From: Streptomyces kurssanovii
GTDB taxonomy: Bacteria > Actinomycetota > Actinomycetes > Streptomycetales > Streptomycetaceae
Reading direction: 5' to 3'
Assembly: GCF_014649695.1 (NCBI RefSeq)
Contig: NZ_BMTN01000010.1
Span: 124,001-188,000 of the forward strand
Length of the DNA stretch: 64,000 bases
The translations under genes and the position numbers were made by a program. The notes beneath the pieces are model-generated. The model worked only from the letters and a program-made list of their open reading frames with translations. It was not told where the DNA came from and did not search any database. Within the stretch, counting starts at the first letter, position 1, and each line of letters starts with the position of its first letter. Positions 56,255 to 64,000 of the stretch are shown piece after piece.

Positions 56255-57154
56255 TCAGGAGGTGTGCGGGCAGTTGCCCCGGTACTCCTCGATGGTCAGG
56301 CTGGGCCGCGGCAGCGGGCAGAGGAACTGCTCGTAGCGGGTGTCGTTGTCGATGAACCGCTTCAGCCAGGAAATGCTGTACTTCGCGATCGTGGTGTTGC
56401 TGCTGTTGGGGGTGAAGTGGTTGGCGTTGTTGAGCTCCAGGTACGCCTTGTCGAGCGACGCCGGCAGCGACTGGTAGAACGGCTCCGAGTGCGAGGAGAC
56501 GGAGGCGACGGTGTCACCGTCGGCGCCGATCACCATGGTGGGGGTGCGCAGTTCGGGCCACGTCTTGTCCGTGTTCCAGCCGGTCAGCGGGATCGCCGCC
56601 TGCAGCGAGGGACGTTCCTTGGCGGCCTCGAGCGTGCCGCCGCCTCCCATGGAGTGGCCCATGACCCCGAGCCGGGTGCTGTCGATCCGCCCGCGGACCG
56701 TGCTGCGCTGGGTCAGGTAGTCGAGCGCGGCGAGGAGTTGGTCGCCCCGGCTGCCGGGCTGGTCGTAGATGCTGTTGGTGTCGATGGTGAAGACCACGAA
56801 GCCCTGGGAGGCGAGCCGGGGGCCGAGCCACGCGATGGACGACTCGTAGGCGGTGAAGCCGGGCGAGATGGCGACGGCCCCGAACGTGCCGTCCGCGGTG
56901 GACGTCGGGTAGTAGATGGTGCCGCCGCCGAAGCCCGTGACGGCCAGCGAGGAGACGGACGTCTCGGAGACCGAGTACGGGCCGCGTGAGGCCTCGACGG
57001 AGGTGACGGTCGGAGCGGGACCGCGCTCGTACGGGTTGTCGGCGGCCTGGGCCTGCGTGCCGGGCAGGAGGGTGGCACACAGGGCCGCCGCCGCGGCGGC
57101 GGCCGCGCCCAGCAGGGAGCGGCGGTGGGTGCGGCTCGTGGGGGTGAGGTGCAC
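56255..57154 (-). CDS. secreted lipase/cutinase of the polyester-hydrolase (PETase-like) family
   Basis: A 299-residue alpha/beta hydrolase. The signal peptide ([20 protein letters not shown], cleavage near AQA-AD, about 37) carries a possible Tat RR in RTHRRSLLG. The mature form begins [20 protein letters not shown] and includes [10 protein letters not shown] (oxyanion-side Tyr), [10 protein letters not shown] (nucleophile Ser), [17 protein letters not shown] (catalytic Asp) and NNANHFTPN (catalytic His). Two cysteines (FLCPLPRP and RGNCPHTS) form the C-terminal disulfide. As I recall, Streptomyces exfoliatus lipase and TfCut2/LCC polyester hydrolases share this layout. It probably hydrolyses lipids, cutin or polyester outside the cell. 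Confidence 0.93.
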   Translation of the reverse strand: MHLTPTSRTHRRSLLGAAAAAAAALCATLLPGTQAQAADNPYERGPAPTVTSVEASRGPYSVSETSVSSLAVTGFGGGTIYYPTSTADGTFGAVAISPGFTAYESSIAWLGPRLASQGFVVFTIDTNSIYDQPGSRGDQLLAALDYLTQRSTVRGRIDSTRLGVMGHSMGGGGTLEAAKERPSLQAAIPLTGWNTDKTWPELRTPTMVIGADGDTVASVSSHSEPFYQSLPASLDKAYLELNNANHFTPNSSNTTIAKYSISWLKRFIDNDTRYEQFLCPLPRPSLTIEEYRGNCPHTS

Positions 57155-57365
57155 GAGGAGGGTCCTCTCGGGTCGATGCGGTTACGCGCCGCAGGACCTG
57201 ACCCGTCGTCACCAGGAGTCCGTCGTGCCGGTCGCGTACCGCCGTGTTGATGGCGGTACCACCGTCGGGGCCCGGACCCCGGTAGGGCATCGGCAAGTTC
57301 ACCGGTCTCCTCGCGGACCGGCGTCCGCCGCGGCGGCCCGCCCACCGCGGGCCCTGTACACAGCG

Positions 57366-57404
57366 GAAGGGGCCGGCAGGACGTGATGTCCTGCCGGCCC
57401 CTTC
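57366..57404 (-). terminator. hairpin terminator after hisF
   Basis: Perfect 17-bp arms (57366-57382 and 57388-57404) with a 5-base loop, 14 bp beyond the hisF stop codon. It ends the his operon. Confidence 0.92.
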
Positions 57405-57417
57405 GGGTTACGGTGTC

Positions 57418-58173
57418 TCAGCGGACCGGGTGGCCCGCCTCGCGCAGCGAGTCCTTCACCTGCGAGATCCGCAGATCGCCGAAGTGGAACACGGACGCGG
57501 CGAGCACCGCGTCCGCGCCCGCGTCGATCGCCGGCGGGAAGTCGGCGAGCCGGCCCGCTCCGCCGGAGGCGATCACCGGGACCGTGACGTGCCTGCGCAC
57601 GGCGGCGATCATCTCGGTGTCGTAGCCGTCCTTGGTGCCGTCGGCGTCCATGGAGTTGAGCAGGATCTCCCCGGCGCCCAACTCGGCGGCCCGGTGCGCC
57701 CATTCGACGGCGTCGATGCCGGTGCCCTTGCGGCCGCCGTGCGTCGTCACCTCGAACGTGCCGTCCGCGGTGCGCCGGGCGTCGACGGAGAGCACCAGCA
57801 CCTGGCGGCCGAACCGCTCGGCGATCTCGCGGATCAGCTCCGGCCGCGCGATCGCCGCGGTGTTGACACCGACCTTGTCGGCGCCCGCCCGCAGCAGTTT
57901 GTCGACGTCCTCCGCGCTGCGCACACCGCCGCCGACGGTGAGCGGGATGAACACCTGCTCGGCGGTGCGGCGCACCACGTCGTAGGTGGTCTCCCGGTTG
58001 CCGGAAGAGGCGGTGATGTCGAGGAAGGTCAGTTCGTCGGCGCCCTCGGCGTCGTACAGCTTCGCCATCTCGACGGGGTCGCCCGCGTCGCGCAGGTTCT
58101 GGAAGTTGACGCCCTTGACCACCCGGCCGTTGTCGACGTCCAGGCAGGGGATCACCCGTACCGCGAGGGTCAT
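57418..58173 (-). CDS. hisF: imidazole glycerol phosphate synthase, cyclase subunit
   Basis: A 251-residue TIM barrel that joins the HisH glutaminase to form imidazole glycerol phosphate and AICAR. Active-site aspartates are in [16 protein letters not shown] (Asp near residue 12) and [14 protein letters not shown] (about 130); phosphate loops are TVGGGVRS and ASGGAG. Its ATG overlaps the ridA-like stop (ATGA). Unlike in many operons, hisF is separated from hisA by the ridA-like gene. A very stable terminator follows. Confidence 0.97.
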   Translation of the reverse strand: MTLAVRVIPCLDVDNGRVVKGVNFQNLRDAGDPVEMAKLYDAEGADELTFLDITASSGNRETTYDVVRRTAEQVFIPLTVGGGVRSAEDVDKLLRAGADKVGVNTAAIARPELIREIAERFGRQVLVLSVDARRTADGTFEVTTHGGRKGTGIDAVEWAHRAAELGAGEILLNSMDADGTKDGYDTEMIAAVRRHVTVPVIASGGAGRLADFPPAIDAGADAVLAASVFHFGDLRISQVKDSLREAGHPVR

Positions 58174-58604
58174 GCGGCACCTCCATCGGTTCCGGTCGGC
58201 CGGTACGCCTCGACCTCGACCTCGACGACCAGCGAGGGGTCGACGAAACCGGAGACCACGAGCATCGACGCGGCCGGCCGGACCTCGCCGAAGATCTCCT
58301 TGTGTGCGCGCCCGATGTCTTCCACGTCTCGGGCGTGCGTGATGTACATCCGGGTGCGTACGACGTCACCGGCGCCGAGCCCGAGCTGCTTCAGCGCGTC
58401 GATCGCCACGCCGAACGCGGTGACCGTCTGCTCGTACGGGCTGCCCGCGGCGATCTCACCGCCGATGATCGACGTGCAGCCGGAGACCAGGACCAGGCCG
58501 TTCGGCAGCTCGACGGCACGGGAGTAGCCGAAGGCCTCTTCCCAGGGGCCGCCGGATCCGACCCGGCGCACCGGGTCGGAGCCGGAAGGGGGACCTGCGG
58601 TCAT
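58170..58604 (-). CDS. RidA-family enamine/imine deaminase
   Basis: A 144-residue YjgF/YER057c/UK114 protein with the fold segments [62 protein letters not shown] and [21 protein letters not shown]. The arginine of VRTRMY is where imine-deaminating members bind substrate. In the his operon it could remove reactive enamine intermediates, but that is inference. It overlaps both priA (upstream) and hisF (downstream) by ATGA. It is a usual passenger of the Streptomyces his operon. Confidence 0.88.
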   Translation of the reverse strand: MTAGPPSGSDPVRRVGSGGPWEEAFGYSRAVELPNGLVLVSGCTSIIGGEIAAGSPYEQTVTAFGVAIDALKQLGLGAGDVVRTRMYITHARDVEDIGRAHKEIFGEVRPAASMLVVSGFVDPSLVVEVEVEAYRPTGTDGGAA

Positions 58605-59326
58605 GCGGACACCGCCGCGAGGGCCTCTTCCAGGGTGAAGGCCTTGGCGTACAGCGCCTTGCCGACGATGGCGCCCTCGACACCCTCGGGGACCAGCGAC
58701 GCGATGGCGCGCAGGTCGTCGAGCGAGGAGACGCCGCCGGAGGCCACGACGGGCTTGTCGGTCGCCGCGCAGACGTTCTTCAGCAGCTCGAGGTTGGGGC
58801 CCTGGAGGGTGCCGTCCTTGGCGATGTCGGTGACGACGTAACGGGCGCAGCCCTCGGAGTCGAGGCGGGCGAGGGTCTCGTAGAGGTCGCCGCCGTCGCG
58901 GGTCCAGCCACGGCCGCGCAGCGTCGTGCCGCGGACGTCCAGACCGACGGCGATCTTGTCGCCGTGCTCGGCGATGACCTTGGCGACCCACTCGGGGGTC
59001 TCCAGCGCCGCGGTGCCCAGGTTGACGCGGCGGCAGCCGGTGGCGAGAGCGGCCTCGAGGGAGGCGTCGTCGCGGATGCCGCCGGACAGCTCGACCTTGA
59101 TGTCCATGGCTCCGGCAACCTCGGCGATCAGCGCCCGGTTGTCGCCGGTGCCGAAGGCGGCGTCGAGGTCGACGAGGTGGAGCCACTCGGCGCCGGCGCG
59201 CTGCCAGGTGAGTGCCGCCTCGAGGGGGGAGCCGTACGACGTCTCGGTGCCGGACTCGCCATGGACGAGACGGACGGCCTGGCCGTCGCGGACGTCGACT
59301 GCGGGAAGGAGTTCAAGCTTCGGCAT
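58601..59326 (-). CDS. priA: phosphoribosyl isomerase A (bifunctional HisA/TrpF)
   Basis: A 241-residue TIM barrel. It starts [20 protein letters not shown] (Asp 11 catalytic), with [16 protein letters not shown], the [13 protein letters not shown] block, [32 protein letters not shown] (Asp near 170-175) and VVASGGVSS. In Streptomyces the HisA homologue is PriA and catalyses both the ProFAR isomerase step of histidine synthesis and the PRA isomerase (TrpF) step of tryptophan synthesis. No trpF gene is present in this window, which fits. The ATG shares one base with the hisH stop (TGATG) and the gene overlaps ridA by ATGA. Confidence 0.95.
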   Translation of the reverse strand: MPKLELLPAVDVRDGQAVRLVHGESGTETSYGSPLEAALTWQRAGAEWLHLVDLDAAFGTGDNRALIAEVAGAMDIKVELSGGIRDDASLEAALATGCRRVNLGTAALETPEWVAKVIAEHGDKIAVGLDVRGTTLRGRGWTRDGGDLYETLARLDSEGCARYVVTDIAKDGTLQGPNLELLKNVCAATDKPVVASGGVSSLDDLRAIASLVPEGVEGAIVGKALYAKAFTLEEALAAVSA

Positions 59327-59976
59327 CAGAGGGTCTCGATCCAGTTGGTCAGCAGCTGGGCGCCGGCGTCGCCGGACTTCTCGGGGTGGAACTGGGTGGC
59401 CCACAGGGCGCCGTTCTCGACGGCGGCGACGAAGCGCTCACCGTGCGTGGCCCAGGTGATCTGTGGCGCGCGGATGGCCGGGTTGGTGATCTCCAGCTCC
59501 CACTCGCCCACCGCGTAGGAGTGCACGAAGTAGAACCGGGCGTCGTCGTCCACGCCGGCGAAGAGCTTGCTGTCGGCGGGCGCCTCGACGGTGTTCCAGC
59601 CCATGTGGGGCACGACCGGCGCCTTCAGCGGGCCGACCGTGCCGGGCCACTCGTCGAGACCCTCGGTCTCCACGCCGTGCTCGATCCCGCGGGCGAACAG
59701 GATCTGCATACCGACGCAGATGCCCATGACGGGGCGTCCGCCGGAGAGCCGGCGGTCGATGATCCATTCGCCGCGGGCCTGCTTGAGGCCGTCCATGCAG
59801 GCGGAGAAGGCGCCGACGCCGGGGACGAGCAGTCCGTCGGCGTTCATCGCCTTGTCGTAGTCGCGGGTGATTTCGACGTCGGCCCCGACCCGGGCGAGCG
59901 CGCGCTCCGCGGAGCGGACGTTGCCGAAGCCGTAGTCGAGGACGACGACCTTCTTCTGTGGCGTCGCTGTGGTCAT
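59326..59976 (-). CDS. hisH: imidazole glycerol phosphate synthase, glutaminase subunit
   Basis: A 216-residue class I glutamine amidotransferase that feeds ammonia to HisF. The nucleophile Cys is in [10 protein letters not shown] (about 89), the His-Glu pair in [10 protein letters not shown] (about 192), and the first strand is [13 protein letters not shown]. The ATG at 59976 overlaps the small membrane ORF stop (ATGA), and its own stop shares one base with priA. Conserved order hisB-orf-hisH-priA. Confidence 0.96.
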   Translation of the reverse strand: MTTATPQKKVVVLDYGFGNVRSAERALARVGADVEITRDYDKAMNADGLLVPGVGAFSACMDGLKQARGEWIIDRRLSGGRPVMGICVGMQILFARGIEHGVETEGLDEWPGTVGPLKAPVVPHMGWNTVEAPADSKLFAGVDDDARFYFVHSYAVGEWELEITNPAIRAPQITWATHGERFVAAVENGALWATQFHPEKSGDAGAQLLTNWIETL

Positions 59977-60140
59977 TCCCAGATCCCCTGAATCCGCATG
60001 ACGCCCGCGATCAGGCACATCGCGGACGCTCCGGCGAGCAGCACGACGGTGCCCTTGGGCATCTTCTGCTTGGAGAACGAGTACGCACCGCCGGCGAGGA
60101 ACAGCCCGACGACGATGAGAATGGTCGAAAGGCCGGTCAC
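59973..60140 (-). CDS. small two-helix membrane protein within the his operon
   Basis: A 55-residue protein, starting GTG, with two hydrophobic segments ([18 protein letters not shown], about 4-21, and [19 protein letters not shown], about 30-48) joined by a short basic loop KQKMPKG. It overlaps hisB at its start (GTGA) and hisH at its end (ATGA), which makes it almost certainly translated with them. It is too short for most gene finders. Function is unknown; I recall an equivalent reading frame in other Streptomyces his operons. Confidence 0.8.
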   Translation of the reverse strand: MTGLSTILIVVGLFLAGGAYSFSKQKMPKGTVVLLAGASAMCLIAGVMRIQGIWE

Positions 60141-60732
60141 AGGGCGCCCTTCGTCGACGGAAGGATGCCGGCCGCGCGGGGGTCGCGCTCCGAGGCGTAC
60201 CGCAGGGCGCGAGCGAGCGCCTTGAACTGGCACTCCACGATGTGGTGGGCGTTGCGCCCGTACGGGACGTGGATGTGCAGCGCGATCTGCGCCTGCGCGA
60301 CGAAGGACTCGAAGATGTGCCGGGTCATCGTCGTGTCGTACGTGCCGATCATCGGCGCCATGTTCTCGGGCTCGGTGTGCACCAGGTACGGGCGGCCCGA
60401 CAGGTCCACGGTGACCTGGGCGAGCGACTCGTCCAGCGGCACGGTGCAGTTGCCGAAGCGGTAGATGCCGACCTTGTCACCGAGGGCCTGCTTGAAGGCG
60501 GCGCCCAGCGCGAGGGCGGTGTCCTCGATGGTGTGGTGCGTGTCGATGTGCAGGTCGCCGTCGGTCTTGACGGTGAGGTCGAACAGACCGTGCCGGCCGA
60601 GCTGGTCGAGCATGTGGTCGTAGAAGCCGACGCCGGTGGCGACGTCGACCTTGCCGGTGCCGTCGAGGTTGATCTCGACGACGACCGAGGTCTCCTTGGT
60701 GGTGCGCTCGACCCGTCCTACGCGGCCGCTCA

Positions 60733-60733
<1 letters not shown>
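60137..60733 (-). CDS. hisB: imidazoleglycerol-phosphate dehydratase
   Basis: A 198-residue monofunctional HisB. The two metal-binding repeats are visible as [14 protein letters not shown] and [14 protein letters not shown] in the first half and [16 protein letters not shown] and [17 protein letters not shown] in the second (HHxxE pairs). It dehydrates imidazoleglycerol phosphate. The ATG overlaps the hisC stop by one base (TGATG). No phosphatase domain is fused, as in other actinobacteria. Confidence 0.97.
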
Positions 60734-63185
<2,452 letters not shown>

Positions 63186-63225
63186 GGAACCAATTCTCTC
63201 AGACCCGATCCCACGCTTGTTTCCC

Positions 63226-63242
63226 GTATCAGTGGCTGATAC
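63226..63242. promoter_or_regulatory. palindrome GTATCAG-TGG-CTGATAC in the hisD control region
   Basis: Perfect 7-bp arms with a 3-bp centre, 41 bp upstream of hisD and 92 bp upstream of the divergent gene at 63334. This is a standard operator layout for a dimeric repressor. Confidence 0.5.
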
Positions 63243-63333
63243 AGGCCCCACAAGTTGACCATCACCACTAGCGTTCAGGCCGTCACTCAGCGGGAAGAAC
63301 AGCTGTACGAGCCAACGAAGCGGAGGAGCGGCA

Positions 63334-64000
63334 GTGACCGAGCCGCTGGACGACGGGCCCCCGGACGGGCTGAGCCCGACCGAGCTCCACATGTGGAACG
63401 CCTTCAGAAACGGAAGCACGTACGACCTCAGTGACACCGATCCCCTGCTGAACGATCCCTTCTCCCCCCTGCCCTGGGGTCCCGAGCGCAGCGTCCGGGC
63501 GTCGATCGTGGCCCGGCTGCTGCTGAGCGGACCCGCCGCGAGGCCGGGCCGGGTCTGCGCGCTCAAACTGCGCGGCGTCCTGATCACCGGCACGCTCAAG
63601 CTGGCCGGCGGCAGCATCTCGCCGTACGTGGAGCTGCACGGCTGCCGCTTCGAGAACGAGCTGCTGATGCCGGAGGCGCACTTCACGACCGTGCGCATGG
63701 TCGGTTGCGCGATCCCCCGGATCGAGGCGGCGAGGCTGCGTACGGAGGGCGATCTGCATCTGCCCCGCTGCCGCGTCGAACACGGCATCCGGCTCACGGA
63801 CGCCCAGATCGGCACGGACCTGCTGATCAACCAGATCCATGTGCGGCCGGACCGCCGGGGCCGGGCGATCACCGCGGACGGCATGTCGGTGGCCCAGGAC
63901 TTACAGGCCGAACTGATAGAGACCTACGGCGAGTTCAGCCTGCGCGGTGCGAAGGTGGGCGTGTCGCTCAGTCTGCGCGGCAGCCGGCTGCGGGCGGCGG
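63334..64000 (+). CDS. unknown beta-repeat protein, N-terminal part (runs off the window)
   Basis: Only the first 222 codons are present. It starts GTG at 63334 with GGAGGAG just upstream. The sequence has strand-rich repeats of about 20-25 residues ([68 protein letters not shown]), suggesting a beta-solenoid of pentapeptide-like type; no enzyme motif is visible in this part. Codon 190 (63901-63903) is TTA, followed six codons on by ATA, both rare at this GC content, so translation may depend on the bldA leucyl-tRNA. Its likely role is unknown to me. Confidence 0.8.
   Translation, partial: MTEPLDDGPPDGLSPTELHMWNAFRNGSTYDLSDTDPLLNDPFSPLPWGPERSVRASIVARLLLSGPAARPGRVCALKLRGVLITGTLKLAGGSISPYVELHGCRFENELLMPEAHFTTVRMVGCAIPRIEAARLRTEGDLHLPRCRVEHGIRLTDAQIGTDLLINQIHVRPDRRGRAITADGMSVAQDLQAELIETYGEFSLRGAKVGVSLSLRGSRLRAA

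Overview
The window looks like a stretch of a Streptomyces chromosome. It is very GC-rich, with GTG and TTG starts, almost every third codon position G or C, GC-rich hairpin terminators, and the actinobacterial arrangement of the trp and his genes. The gene order from pyruvate kinase through gltBD, lgt and trp to his matches what I remember of the S. coelicolor SCO2014-SCO2055 region. I had no database to confirm this. I saw no rRNA, tRNA, CRISPR array, transposase or prophage.

Layout from left to right. At 1-9.6 kb are the 5' end of pyk, a SIMPL-domain protein, an exported 5'-nucleotidase, a two-gene operon resembling half of a hydroxamate siderophore pathway (PLP decarboxylase plus amine N-hydroxylase), aminopeptidase N and an AroQ chorismate mutase. 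At 9.6-18.8 kb are an AraC regulator divergent from a GH35 beta-galactosidase, a secreted trypsin, an unknown HExxH/zinc-ribbon protein, an ankyrin-HEAT protein, a secreted RNase Sa-type ribonuclease with its barstar, and an ECF42-type sigma factor with its DGPF partner and a matching promoter. At 18.8-30.8 kb are a DEAD-box helicase, a cold-shock protein with a long structured leader, small oxidoreductase-like and vWA proteins, gltBD with candidate GlnR sites, and a VIT-type metal transporter. At 31.0-39.6 kb is a plus-strand gene series, almost all joined by 4-bp ATGA overlaps: four ADP-ribosylglycohydrolase paralogues, a ribokinase-like kinase, a class III CoA transferase and a CitE-like lyase. 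At 39.9-49.2 kb, all minus strand, are hisI-trpE, three small membrane proteins, trpC, a small trpM-like ORF, trpB, trpA, a DsbA-like protein and lgt. At 49.3-57.2 kb an accessory block (TIGR03085 protein, solute symporter, PucR regulator, large LuxR-type ATPase regulator, polyester-hydrolase/lipase) separates hisI from the rest. At 57.4-63.2 kb is the tightly overlapped operon hisD-hisC-hisB-small membrane ORF-hisH-priA-ridA-hisF. A truncated gene carrying a TTA codon ends the window.

Trp and his biosynthesis meet here. No trpF is present, and the HisA homologue is expected to be PriA, which serves both pathways. trpG, trpD, hisG and hisE are also absent from the window.

The most distinctive non-coding content is a family of four mosaic intergenic elements of about 230-310 bp (near 6.4, 23.0, 39.7 and 44.2 kb). 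They are built from the same short palindromic modules between C-rich and G-rich borders, and one of them sits inside the trp cluster. Other repeats are a 78-bp tandem array beside the first element, four 81-bp in-frame repeats in one ADP-ribosylglycohydrolase gene, and an 18-bp repeat encoding GHRPPE in the CoA transferase gene.
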